Assembly (NCBI RefSeq): GCF_001439695.1
Contig: NZ_JYLL01000046.1
Span: 1 to 39,296, forward strand
Origin: Pseudomonas veronii
GTDB lineage: Bacteria > Pseudomonadota > Gammaproteobacteria > Pseudomonadales > Pseudomonadaceae
Direction: 5' to 3'
DNA: 39,296 nucleotides
Part shown: positions 1 through 8,266 of the stretch, piece after piece
Layout of the letters: each line of letters starts with the position of its first letter
Numbering within the stretch: position 1 is the stretch's first letter
Position numbers and translations under genes: made by a program
Notes under the pieces: generated by a model
What the model was told of the DNA's origin: nothing
Databases searched by the model: none
The model's input: the letters and a program-made list of their open reading frames with translations, nothing else

Positions 1-43
1 CAATCTGACTTTTTGGTCCATAGGGGACTCTCGATTCCATGAC

Positions 44-120
44 ATGGCCAGTTACCTCCTGGCCATGATTAATACATGTAAACGATGTCTCCGGTTTCAA
101 ACGTAAAGGATGTCTCCGGT
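44..120. other. Hairpin plus two direct repeats resembling an IS end
   Basis: An 8-bp perfect inverted repeat (ATGGCCAG at 44-51, CTGGCCAT at 59-66) is followed by two 18-bp direct repeats, GTAAACGATGTCTCCGGT (78-95) and GTAAAGGATGTCTCCGGT (103-120), which differ at one base. Repeated short motifs like these are found in the ends of some insertion sequences, for example the IS21 family, where they bind transposase. No transposase is in view, so this may be an element end whose body lies to the left of the window, or a relic. The assignment to an IS is an inference. Confidence 0.35.
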
Positions 121-125
121 CTGTA

Positions 126-426
126 CCGGGGCAAGCCCCCTCCCACATGGGTCATGCGGCGTTGTGGCTATCGTTGAAGATCCAACCCTCACACTGAAAG
201 TCGCTTTACTTACCCACGCCACGCCCGAATGGCAGGCAGCACAGCAATCCTGAAGCCGACACCGATCCAAATGTGGGAGGGGGCTTGCCCCCGATAGCGG
301 CAGATCAGTCAACCGTGTATTGCCTTCACTCCGCTATCGGGGGCAAGCCCCCTCCCACATGGGTCATGCGGCGTTGCGGCTATCGTTGAAGATCCAACCT
401 TCGTGCTGAAAGCCGCTTTACTTACC
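126..426. repeat. REP/REPIN cluster with a 212-bp-offset duplication
   Basis: A single REP lies at 126-148. A REPIN follows: 271-300 and 331-360 are perfect reverse complements of each other, with core GGGGGCAAGCCCCCT in one arm. The block 128-214 is repeated at 340-426 with only a few differences (offset 212 bp), so a REP and its flank were duplicated in tandem. The stretch has no supportable gene; the small open frames over it are read-through of the hairpins. REPINs of this kind are common between genes in Pseudomonas and are copied by RAYT transposases. Confidence 0.8.
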
Positions 427-459
427 GACACCACCCATCCGCTAAATTTGTTTCAAAAC

Positions 460-507
460 TTGACGCATCTAGCGCCATCCACCATATTGATAGTTAGCAA
501 ACTAACT
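460..507 (+). promoter_or_regulatory. Promoter and MarR-type operator of the efflux operon
   Basis: A -35-like TTGACG (460-465) and a -10-like CATATT (483-488) are separated by 17 bp. Just downstream, overlapping the expected transcription start, is an inverted repeat: AGTTAG (492-497), CAAA, CTAACT (502-507). TTAG-n-CTAA half-sites in this position are typical MarR operators. The natural reading is autorepression of the operon by the MarR protein encoded immediately downstream, relieved by a ligand. The sequence shows the repeat; repressor binding is inferred. Confidence 0.55.
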
Positions 508-523
508 GTATGCGAACGATCCA

Positions 524-982
524 GTGCCCAAGACCCTCGAACAACTCCAGATGAACCTCAGCAGCAGCATGGTGGTGGGCGCCCGTAATTGGCGCAAAAT
601 CTGCCAGAACACGCTGGTGAGCTACGGTATTTCCGAAGCCTGCGCCGTGCCGTTGCTGATGATCGGCCGCCTGGGCGACGGGGTGCATCAAGTCAAAGTG
701 GCCCAGGCTTCGGGGATGGAAAGCCCGTCGCTGGTGCGCCTGCTCGACCAACTGTGCAGCGGCGGCTATGTGTGCCGCAGCGAAGACACCCACGACCGCC
801 GCGCCAAGGCCTTGAGCCTCACCGCGCGGGGCCGTGAGCTGGTACAGGCGGTGGAGGCGCAACTGGTGCGCCTGCGCCGCGACGTGCTGGCCGATATTGC
901 GCCTGCGGACATGGAGGTTGCGCTGCGCGTGTTGCGCGCCTTCGAAGTCGCGCATCAATACCCTGTGGTTGCAGCATCTTGA
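524..982 (+). CDS. MarR-family transcriptional regulator
   Basis: A 152-aa protein with the MarR winged-helix layout. It has an N-terminal dimerisation helix region, then a recognition segment around QVKVAQASGMESPSLVRLLDQL, described here by its ends QVKVAQ and RLLDQL, followed by the wing with the diagnostic DTHDRRAKALSLTARG. Length is normal for the family. The GTG start has no strong ribosome site; an in-frame ATG at 551 is an alternative, but the residues before it look conserved in related proteins. Its stop overlaps the next gene by 4 bp, and a TTAG/CTAA palindrome lies just upstream. It is therefore probably a local, self-controlled repressor of the efflux operon that responds to an aromatic or drug-like ligand. 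The family call is secure; the ligand is unknown. Confidence 0.88.
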   Translation: MPKTLEQLQMNLSSSMVVGARNWRKICQNTLVSYGISEACAVPLLMIGRLGDGVHQVKVAQASGMESPSLVRLLDQLCSGGYVCRSEDTHDRRAKALSLTARGRELVQAVEAQLVRLRRDVLADIAPADMEVALRVLRAFEVAHQYPVVAAS

Positions 983-3057
983 GAGGATTTTTTACCGGCA
1001 TGCCGCCGGCCAAGGACTGGTTCTACGGGGTACGCACGTTCGCGGCGTCGATGATCGCGTTGTACATCGCCATGCTCATGCAAATGCCGCGTCCGTACTG
1101 GGCGATGGCCACGGTGTACATCGTCTCCAGCCCGTTTGTCGGACCGACCAGTTCCAAGGCGCTGTACCGTGCGATCGGCACCTTCATGGGCGCGGCGGCG
1201 GCGGTGGTGTTCGTGCCGATGTTTGTGCAATCGCCCTACCTGCTGGTGGTGGTGATTGCATTGTGGACGGGCACCCTGCTGTTTCTCTCCATGCACCTGC
1301 GCACCGCGAACAACTACGCCCTGATGCTGGCCGGCTACACCTTGCCGCTGATCGCCTTGCCGGTGGTGGATAACCCGCTGACGGTGTGGGACGTGGCTGA
1401 AGCGCGCACCGAGGAAATCTTTCTTGGCATCGCGGTGGCGGCGGTGGTCGGCGCAATGTTCTGGCCGCGGCGCCTGATGCCGGTATTCGATGGCTCGGTG
1501 GCCAAGTGGTTCAGCGACGCCCAGGTCTACAGCCAGCGCTTTATGAGCCGCAACGTGGCGCGCGACGAAGTCAGCGCCTTGCGCGGCGGCATGGTCGCCA
1601 CCTTCAACACATTGGAATTGATGATCGGCCAGTTGCCCCACGAAGGCGCCCGGCCGCAGACGGTGCGCAACACCAAGGAACTGCGCGGGCGGATGATCCA
1701 CCTGCTGCCGGTGGTGGATGCGCTCGACGATGCGCTATACGCCATCGAACACCGTGCGCCGGAGTTTCTCGAAACGCTCGCGCCGCTGTTGGAGGCCACG
1801 GATCAGTGGCTGCAAAGCACCACCGAGTCGGCCCCGTTGGAGCGCTGGCGCACCCTGCGTGACCAACTCGACGCGCTGCAACCGGCAGGCGAAGCGCTGG
1901 ACGACCGCCACACGCTGCTGTTCTCCAACGCCCTGTATCGCCTGGGTGAGTGGATCGACCTGTGGCAAGACTGCCGCAGCCTGCAGGCCGCGATCCAATG
2001 CGAGAGCCAGGACACCTGGCGCGCCGTTTACCGCCACTGGCGCCTGGGCCGCCTGACGCCTTTTCTCGACCGTGGCCTGATGTTCTACTCGGCGTTTTCC
2101 ACCGTCACTGCGATCATCGTCGCCTCGGTGCTGTGGATTCTGCTGGGCTGGACTGACGGCGGCAGCGCCGTGATCCTGGCAGCCGTCGCCTGCAGCTTCT
2201 TTGCGTCGATGGACGACCCGGCGCCGCAGATCTACCGGTTCTTTTTCTGGACCGCCATGTCGGTGCTGTTCGCCAGCCTGTATCTGTTCCTGGTGCTGCC
2301 CAACCTGCACGATTTCCCCATGCTGGTGCTGGCGTTCGCGGTGCCGTTTATCTGCATCGGCACACTCACGGTCCAACCGCGTTTCTACCTGGGCATGCTG
2401 CTGACGTTGGTGAACACCTCGTCGTTCATCAGCATCCAGGGCGCCTATGACGCCGACTTCCTCAACTTCGCCAATGTCAACCTGGCCGGGCCCGTGGGCC
2501 TGCTGTTTGCCTTTGTGTGGACGCTGATCGCGCGGCCCTTCGGTGCCGAGTTGGCCGCCAAGCGCCTGACCCGGTTCACCTGGCACGACATCGTCGGCCT
2601 GACCGAACCGGCGAACCTGGCCGAACAACGGCACCTGGCCGCGCAAATGCTCGACCGCTTGATGCAGCACCTGCCGCGCCTGGCCATCATCGGCCATGAC
2701 ACCGGCGTCGCCCTGCGCGATTTGCGCGTGGCGCTGAACCTGCTCGACCTGCTGGCCTACTCGCCACGGATCTACGGCGTACCGCGGGTGTTGCTCGGCC
2801 AAGTGGTGGAAGGCGTCGGCGCTTACTACAAGGCCTGCCTCAAGGCGGGCCGACGCTTGCCTTCGCCCAGCGGCCTGCTGATGACCCTCGACCGCACGCG
2901 CCGCGCCCTCAACGGCCAAGGCCTGCAAGACGAAGACGACACCCGCCTGCATCTGTTGCATGCCCTGGCGGGTCTGCGTCTGGCGCTGTTGCCCGGCGTG
3001 GAATTGATTGGCGGCACCGAGACCGAGGCGCCGCTGCCTGATGGAGCGCCTTTATGA
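979..3057 (+). CDS. FUSC-family efflux permease (AaeB-like)
   Basis: A 692-aa inner-membrane protein of the fusaric acid resistance/AaeB family (FUSC). Two clusters of hydrophobic helices (about residues 15-160 and 365-510) are each followed by a cytoplasmic domain, the usual two-fold layout of AaeB. The N-terminal segment YGVRTFAASMIALYIAM is characteristic. It would be the inner-membrane pump of a tripartite exporter of aromatic carboxylic acids or similar toxic compounds, working with the adaptor and outer-membrane factor downstream. The listed start is TTG, overlapping the MarR stop. ATG at 1000, in frame with GAGAGGA at 981-987 as a possible ribosome site, is an alternative that removes seven residues. 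The next gene overlaps by ATGA. Substrate is not deducible. Confidence 0.87.
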   Translation: MRGFFTGMPPAKDWFYGVRTFAASMIALYIAMLMQMPRPYWAMATVYIVSSPFVGPTSSKALYRAIGTFMGAAAAVVFVPMFVQSPYLLVVVIALWTGTLLFLSMHLRTANNYALMLAGYTLPLIALPVVDNPLTVWDVAEARTEEIFLGIAVAAVVGAMFWPRRLMPVFDGSVAKWFSDAQVYSQRFMSRNVARDEVSALRGGMVATFNTLELMIGQLPHEGARPQTVRNTKELRGRMIHLLPVVDALDDALYAIEHRAPEFLETLAPLLEATDQWLQSTTESAPLERWRTLRDQLDALQPAGEALDDRHTLLFSNALYRLGEWIDLWQDCRSLQAAIQCESQDTWRAVYRHWRLGRLTPFLDRGLMFYSAFSTVTAIIVASVLWILLGWTDGGSAVILAAVACSFFASMDDPAPQIYRFFFWTAMSVLFASLYLFLVLPNLHDFPMLVLAFAVPFICIGTLTVQPRFYLGMLLTLVNTSSFISIQGAYDADFLNFANVNLAGPVGLLFAFVWTLIARPFGAELAAKRLTRFTWHDIVGLTEPANLAEQRHLAAQMLDRLMQHLPRLAIIGHDTGVALRDLRVALNLLDLLAYSPRIYGVPRVLLGQVVEGVGAYYKACLKAGRRLPSPSGLLMTLDRTRRALNGQGLQDEDDTRLHLLHALAGLRLALLPGVELIGGTETEAPLPDGAPL

Positions 3058-3263
3058 TCGGTGATCTGGATATCAGCGGGGTGTTCCTGCCCACGCTGCT
3101 GGTGCTGATGGGCATTGCTTACGTGTTGTTTCTGCTGGTGCACGGGTTGTTGACCCGTCTGCACTTTTATCGCCTGGTCTGGCACCGGGCATTGTTCAAC
3201 GTGGGGCTCTACGCGCTGTTGCTGGGCGCGGTGGACTCACTCAGTCGATACCTGATGACATGA
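3054..3263 (+). CDS. DUF1656 small membrane protein (AaeX-like)
   Basis: A 69-aa protein with two predicted transmembrane helices, one near residues 10-30 and one near 45-63. DUF1656 proteins of this size are almost always encoded between a FUSC permease and a HlyD-type adaptor, exactly as here; AaeX of Escherichia coli is the known example, with no defined activity. Start and stop overlap both neighbours by 4 bp (ATGA), so translation is probably coupled. The role is presumed to be accessory to pump assembly. Confidence 0.85.
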   Translation: MIGDLDISGVFLPTLLVLMGIAYVLFLLVHGLLTRLHFYRLVWHRALFNVGLYALLLGAVDSLSRYLMT

Positions 3264-4150
3264 AAAAACCTTTTTTGACCATCGGCCGTGTCGTCCTGAC
3301 GTTGTTGATCGTGAGCTTCGCGGTCGTCGTCGTATGGCGCATGGTCATGTACTACATGTTTGCGCCCTGGACCCGTGACGGCCACATCCGTGCCGATATC
3401 GTGCAGATCGCCCCGGACGTGTCCGGGCTGATCCAGCGCGTCGACGTGCGCGACAACCAACTGGTGAGCAAAGGCCAGGTGCTGTTCGCCGTCGACCAGG
3501 ACCGCTTCAAACTGGCCCTGCGCCAGGCCCAGGCCGCCGTGGCCGACCGCCAGGAAACCCTGGCCCAGGCCCAGCGCGAGTACAAGCGTAACCGTGGCCT
3601 GGGCAACCTGGTGCCGAGCGAGCAACTGGAAGAAAGCCAGTCCCGCGTCGCCCGTGCCCAGTCGGCCCTGGCCGAAGCGCAAGTGACGGTGGACTCGGCG
3701 CAACTCAACCTCGACCGTTCGGTGATCCGCAGCCCGGTGGACGGCTACGTCAACGACCGTGCGCCGCGCACGCAGGAGTTCGTCACCGCCGGGCGCCCGG
3801 TGCTGTCGGTGGTGGACAGTAACTCCTTCCATATCGACGGCTACTTCGAAGAGACCAAGCTCGACGGCATCCACGTCGGCATGGGCGTCGATATCCGTGT
3901 GATTGGCGACGGCGCCCGCCTGCACGGCCATGTGCAGAGCATCGTCGCCGGTATCGAGGACCGTGACCGCAGCAGCGGCGCCAACCTGCTGCCCAACGTC
4001 AACCCGGCGTTCAGCTGGGTGCGCCTGGCCCAGCGGATTCCGGTGCGTATCGCGTTTGACGAGGTGCCGGCGGACTTTCGCATGATCGCCGGGCGCACCG
4101 CGACGGTGTCGATCATCGGCGACAAGCCCAAGGACGGAGCCCAGCCATGA
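3260..4150 (+). CDS. HlyD-family periplasmic adaptor (AaeA/EmrA-like)
   Basis: A 296-aa membrane fusion protein. One N-terminal transmembrane anchor (about residues 8-30) is followed by a biotinyl-lipoyl-like half motif (VSGLIQRVDVRDNQLVSKGQ), an alpha-helical hairpin rich in Ala, Gln and Glu (about 85-155), the second lipoyl half (SPVDGYVNDRAPR), and a beta-barrel domain. It would bridge the FUSC permease in the inner membrane to the outer-membrane factor encoded next. It overlaps both neighbours by ATGA and belongs to the same operon. Family and role are well supported; the transported compound is not known. Confidence 0.9.
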   Translation: MKKPFLTIGRVVLTLLIVSFAVVVVWRMVMYYMFAPWTRDGHIRADIVQIAPDVSGLIQRVDVRDNQLVSKGQVLFAVDQDRFKLALRQAQAAVADRQETLAQAQREYKRNRGLGNLVPSEQLEESQSRVARAQSALAEAQVTVDSAQLNLDRSVIRSPVDGYVNDRAPRTQEFVTAGRPVLSVVDSNSFHIDGYFEETKLDGIHVGMGVDIRVIGDGARLHGHVQSIVAGIEDRDRSSGANLLPNVNPAFSWVRLAQRIPVRIAFDEVPADFRMIAGRTATVSIIGDKPKDGAQP

Positions 4151-5589
4151 AGCAGATTTTGGCAACCGCGGCGCTGGGTGTGCTGTTGTCAGCCTGCCAG
4201 GTGGTCGGCCCGGATTATCGACTGCCGGACAAGGCCGCCATGAACCGTGGCGACCTGCAAGGGCAACTGGCGGGCGAGGGCGCTAACGTGGTCTCGGCGC
4301 CGGTGCCGGCGGACTGGTGGAAGCTGTACAACGACCCGCGCCTGGATGAACTGGTGCGCCAGGCCATGGCTTCCAACACCGACCTGCGCGTCGCCGCCGC
4401 CAACTTGCAGCGGGCGCGCTATCAGGTGCAGGAGGCTGAATCCGTCGGCGGCTGGAGCGCCGGCGCCAAGGCCGAAGCCCAGCGCCTGCAAGAGTCCGGC
4501 GAAGCGTTTTTACTCTCGGAAAAAGTCCCGGTGGGCAACATCGGCAGCGTGGGGATCACCACCTCGTATCAATTCGATCTGTTCGGCACCTTGCAGCGCG
4601 GCATCGAAAGCGCCCAGGCCAGCGCCGACGCAACCCAGGCCGCGGCCGATATTGCGCGGATCACCCTGGTCGCCGATGTGGTGCGTTCGTACACGCAAGT
4701 CTGCGCGGCCAACGAAGAGCTGGCGATCGCCAACGAATCCCTCGACCTGCAAGCCCAGAGCACGACGTTGACCCAGCGCCTGCGCGACGCCGGGCGCGGC
4801 GATGAAACCCAGGTCACCCGCTCGCAGACCCAGTACAAATCCTTGCGCGCCGACATGCCGCGCTACGAAGCTGCGCGCCAGGCCGGGCTGTTTCGCCTGT
4901 CGATGCTGCTGGCCAAGCCGGTGGCGCAACTGCCGGCGGGCACCGGTACGTGCGCCGAACTCCCGCACATCGCCCAACTGCTGCCGGTGGGCGATGGCGC
5001 GACGCTGCTCAAGCGTCGCCCCGATGTGCGCCAGGCGGAACGCCAACTGGCCGCGGCCACTGCGCGCATCGGCGTGGCCACGGGCGCGCTGTACCCGGAC
5101 ATCAGCATCGGTGCCTCGGTCAGCACGGTCGGGTTGCTCGAAAATCTCGGCACGCCGGCCACCAACCGCTGGGGCTTTGGCCCGATGATCAGTTGGACCG
5201 TGCCGACCAACGGCGCCCGCGCGCGCATCCACGAAGCCGAAGCGGCGACCCAGGGCGCCCTCGCGCACTTCGACGGGGTGGTGCTCAACGCCATCCGCGA
5301 AACCCAGACCGGCCTGGCGCAGTACACCGCGCAGTTACAGCGCCGCGATGCCCTGGCCGAAGCCGACGCATCGGCCAAGGAAGCCGCAGACCAGACCCAC
5401 CGCTTCTTCCAGGCCGGCCGCGCATCGTTCCTCGCCGACCTGCAAGCCACGCGCACCTACACCGATGTGCGCGCGCAACTGGCGGCGGCCAACACCCAGG
5501 TTGCCATGAGCCAGATCGATCTGTTCCTGGCCCTGGGCGGCGGCTGGGAAAGCGGACGAACGCAAGCCTCACAGCCCGGCAAACCCTGA
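4147..5589 (+). CDS. NodT-family outer-membrane efflux lipoprotein
   Basis: A 480-aa protein with a lipoprotein signal (LLSAC, Cys17) and the tandem outer-membrane efflux protein repeats of the TolC/OprM/NodT group. The start of the mature part (VVGPDYRLP) and the segment WWKLYNDPRLDELVRQA are classic for NodT lipoproteins, and the second repeat has LKRRPDVRQAERQLAAATARIGVATGALYPDI, of which LKRRPDVRQAERQLA is diagnostic. It should form the trimeric channel that completes the tripartite pump with the three upstream products. It is the last gene of the operon: about 96 bp separate it from the next gene, with no clear terminator. Confidence 0.9.
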   Translation: MKQILATAALGVLLSACQVVGPDYRLPDKAAMNRGDLQGQLAGEGANVVSAPVPADWWKLYNDPRLDELVRQAMASNTDLRVAAANLQRARYQVQEAESVGGWSAGAKAEAQRLQESGEAFLLSEKVPVGNIGSVGITTSYQFDLFGTLQRGIESAQASADATQAAADIARITLVADVVRSYTQVCAANEELAIANESLDLQAQSTTLTQRLRDAGRGDETQVTRSQTQYKSLRADMPRYEAARQAGLFRLSMLLAKPVAQLPAGTGTCAELPHIAQLLPVGDGATLLKRRPDVRQAERQLAAATARIGVATGALYPDISIGASVSTVGLLENLGTPATNRWGFGPMISWTVPTNGARARIHEAEAATQGALAHFDGVVLNAIRETQTGLAQYTAQLQRRDALAEADASAKEAADQTHRFFQAGRASFLADLQATRTYTDVRAQLAAANTQVAMSQIDLFLALGGGWESGRTQASQPGKP

Positions 5590-5685
5590 GCAGCTAGCTA
5601 TGCTTTGACAAGCGGGCCGCCATGCTTTTTGACCGGCAGAGGGCCCGCCTGACACAGCTCGCGTTTGCTCATGGGGATTCCAATA

Positions 5686-6318
5686 ATGAAAAACCCTTAT
5701 GCTCCCGCTTTCTGGTGCGTGTGCTTCGCACTGGTGTTGTTATCGGCGGCCTACTTCTACGGCGTCATGCTCGCTCACCGAATCGACACGGCCATGGTGT
5801 TTCTCGACAGCGCCTGCCTGGTGATCGGCACCTTGTCCATCGGCGTCGTCGCCTGGGCGTCCTACCAAAACCAAAAGGTGAAGAAAAAACTCCTCGAACA
5901 AGGCAAGACCCGCGTCGCGATCTGGGACACCAAGGTCGCCCTGCGGCGGGTCGAAACCGTGTTCGACCGCTATTTCTGGGGCAGCTATTGGCAGCCCGGG
6001 CGCACCTTCCAGGAAGTCATGGGCGACCTGACCGGCACGCCCCTGGAAAAAAGCCTCGAGACCCTGAAAAAACAATGCGTGCTGCTGGATCGGCAGGTCG
6101 CCGACGGTAGGCATTGGCTGAATAATGCGCGGGAATTGTCCGATGTGGCCACGCAGATGGCCCGCGAGCGCTACCAACTGGACTTCTGCGACCCCAAGGT
6201 CGATACCCCCGGTAATGCCGTGATACACCGTGAATTCGAGGTGTTGGTGTACACCTGGACTGCCCGGTTGAAGAGTTTCGACCACCAGTTGGACGAGATC
6301 GAAACGGAATATTCCTGA
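5686..6318 (+). CDS. Two-TM membrane protein of unknown function
   Basis: A 210-aa protein if it starts at ATG 5686, which follows GGGGATT at about 8 bp; in-frame ATG 5671 and TTG 5665 lie upstream. Two hydrophobic segments (about residues 5-28 and 36-60) form a hairpin. They are followed by a charged, mostly helical soluble domain (VKKKLLEQGKTRVAIWDTKV onward) that is probably cytoplasmic. I do not recognise a family. It stands alone between the efflux operon and the DUF945 gene, in the same direction. Codon use matches the neighbours, so it appears to be a real core-type gene. Confidence 0.7.
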   Translation: MKNPYAPAFWCVCFALVLLSAAYFYGVMLAHRIDTAMVFLDSACLVIGTLSIGVVAWASYQNQKVKKKLLEQGKTRVAIWDTKVALRRVETVFDRYFWGSYWQPGRTFQEVMGDLTGTPLEKSLETLKKQCVLLDRQVADGRHWLNNARELSDVATQMARERYQLDFCDPKVDTPGNAVIHREFEVLVYTWTARLKSFDHQLDEIETEYS

Positions 6319-6467
6319 ACTTGCGTGGAACTGATCCCTCTGAAAGTCTGGGCCGTTCGCGGCCGCCAGTGCTAATCTTCCCCCCGTTTTTCGGCGGGCT
6401 TGAGCCAACCTCACTCGGGGTTCAAGGAAGACAGCCCACTTCTCACAGGATTTGATCAGGTCACCTC

Positions 6468-7964
6468 ATGAATAAGCCAGCAGTCGTTCTTTTGGGTTTT
6501 GTTGTCGCCGTTGGCGTCGTCAGTGCAGGCGGCGCCTGGTACACCGGTAAGCAACTGGAACCGGTGCTGCAAACCGCGATCCAGAACGCCAACAAGGAAC
6601 TGAAGACCTCCATGGCCGGCGTCGACGGCACGATGGCCCTTGAGCTGGTGTCCCTGGAGCGTGGCGTATTCAGCAGCACCGCCCATTACCGCCTGAAAGC
6701 ACAAGGTGCGGTCTTCGGCGAAGACAACCCGAACCCTGAATTGCTGTTCGTCGACCATATCGAACACGGCCCGCTGCCGTTGTCGCGCCTGGTCACGCTG
6801 AAGTGGCTGCCGGTCATGGCCACCAGTCACTATGAGTTGGAAAAGAACGCCACCACCGAGAAGTGGTTTGCCGCCGCCAAAGACGTGTCGCCGCTCAAGG
6901 GCGTGGCCAACATCGGCTACAGCCTCTCGGTCAACGGCAACGTCGAATTGCTGCCCCTGGCGTTCAAGGACGACAAGTCGTCGGTGAGCTTCTCCGGTGC
7001 CAACCTGAACTTCGACAGCAGCGCCGAAGGCAAGAAGGTCAAGGCCGACGGTTACATGAACAGCCTCAAGGTCGCCGTCGTCGACGCCAATGGCTCGCCG
7101 TTCGAAGCCGAACTGGCCGGGCTGACAGTGGCCAGCAACCTGGAAAAATCCACGTTCGGTTTCTACACCGGGCAGAACACCGTGGAACTGACCGACACCA
7201 AGCTCACCATGGGCCCGCAGAAGGCCGTGCTGACCCTCAAGGGCTTCGAGCAGAAAGACACCAGCGACACCAAGGACAACAACCTGGCCGGGCGCGTCGA
7301 TTACAAGATCGACGAGATCGGTTACCAGGGCAAACCCGTGGGTTCGGCCGCCATGGCCCTGAGCATGAAGAACGTCGACGTGCCGTCGATGCTGGTGCTG
7401 ACCAAGCTCTATCAGGACAAGATGGCACCCGTGCAGGCCGCTGCTGCCGCCGGTGAACCGGTACCCGAGCTGCAACTGAGCGACGCCGAGCAGGCCCTGG
7501 CCGATACCAACGTCAACCAACTGCTGGCCGCCAAGCCGCAAGTGGCGGTGGAAAACCTGTCGCTGAAAACCACCCGTGGCGAAAGCAAATTCAGCCTGGT
7601 CGTGGACCTGGCCAAGCCAAGCAGCATGGAACTGCCACCGCTGGAGCTGGGCAAGCAGATCATCGCATTGCTCGATGCCAACCTGAGCCTGTCCAAGCCG
7701 ATGATCGCCGACGTTGCCGCCCTGCAAGCGCAGCTCGGTGGTGTGACCGACCCTGAAGCCATCGAGCAGCAATCCGAGATGGCCAGCGAGATGATCAGCG
7801 GCATGGCCGTCGGTACGCAACTGGCGACCCTGGTCGGCAGCGACGTGGTGTCCAAGCTGCACTACGCCAACAACGAAGTGACGTTCAACGGCCAGAAGAT
7901 GACGGTTGAGCAATTCCTCTCCTTCGTCATGTCCAAAGTCGGTGCGATGGGCGGCGCGCAGTAA
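6468..7964 (+). CDS. DUF945 (YdgA-like) family protein
   Basis: A 498-aa protein with an N-terminal signal or anchor (residues 3-25, AVVLLGFVVAVGVVSAGGAW) followed by the YGxQLE-like start of DUF945 proteins, here YTGKQLEPVLQTAI. The body is beta-rich, with repeated alternation of short hydrophobic strands, as in YdgA of E. coli. YdgA-type proteins sit in the cell envelope; their function is poorly defined. It is monocistronic: the 149-bp leader contains an imperfect hairpin (CTTGAGCC and GGTTCAAG at 6399-6426). About 300 bp separate it from pgaA. Confidence 0.82.
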   Translation: MNKPAVVLLGFVVAVGVVSAGGAWYTGKQLEPVLQTAIQNANKELKTSMAGVDGTMALELVSLERGVFSSTAHYRLKAQGAVFGEDNPNPELLFVDHIEHGPLPLSRLVTLKWLPVMATSHYELEKNATTEKWFAAAKDVSPLKGVANIGYSLSVNGNVELLPLAFKDDKSSVSFSGANLNFDSSAEGKKVKADGYMNSLKVAVVDANGSPFEAELAGLTVASNLEKSTFGFYTGQNTVELTDTKLTMGPQKAVLTLKGFEQKDTSDTKDNNLAGRVDYKIDEIGYQGKPVGSAAMALSMKNVDVPSMLVLTKLYQDKMAPVQAAAAAGEPVPELQLSDAEQALADTNVNQLLAAKPQVAVENLSLKTTRGESKFSLVVDLAKPSSMELPPLELGKQIIALLDANLSLSKPMIADVAALQAQLGGVTDPEAIEQQSEMASEMISGMAVGTQLATLVGSDVVSKLHYANNEVTFNGQKMTVEQFLSFVMSKVGAMGGAQ

Positions 7965-8108
7965 AAATATTCTGCTGCGGTCAGAAATAAAAAAAGCGGG
8001 GGCGGGTTTGCGGGTGAAACGGGTCAAATAGTCGCCATGGCGATTGGCTGAAGCCCCGTTATCTTCGGTAAGTCCGCCGCCACATTGATTTTTTTCAGGA
8101 TGTCGGGC

Positions 8109-8132
8109 AATTCTGAACAATTGTTCTGAATT
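8109..8132. promoter_or_regulatory. Near-perfect palindrome upstream of pgaA
   Basis: The core GAACAATTGTTC (8115-8126) is a perfect 12-bp palindrome, extended by AATTCT and TGAATT to a 24-bp near-palindrome. It lies about 135 bp before the pgaA start in an AT-rich stretch of the 302-bp gap (7965-8266). That gap otherwise holds a purine-rich A/G tract after the DUF945 stop and no gene. This size and symmetry fit a dimeric regulator's operator. Which protein binds it, and where the pga promoter is, cannot be told from sequence. Confidence 0.45.
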
Positions 8133-8266
8133 GGACTTTTTCCTATTTTCTTGAGGGATAGTTCCCACAGGAAAGCTAGGCCGGGTCCCGAGACGCCGGC
8201 ACCCTGCAGCAAATTGCTCAGGACCACCTATCGTTACAGCTTTCCGTGTGTAAGGAAGCTCGCGAT

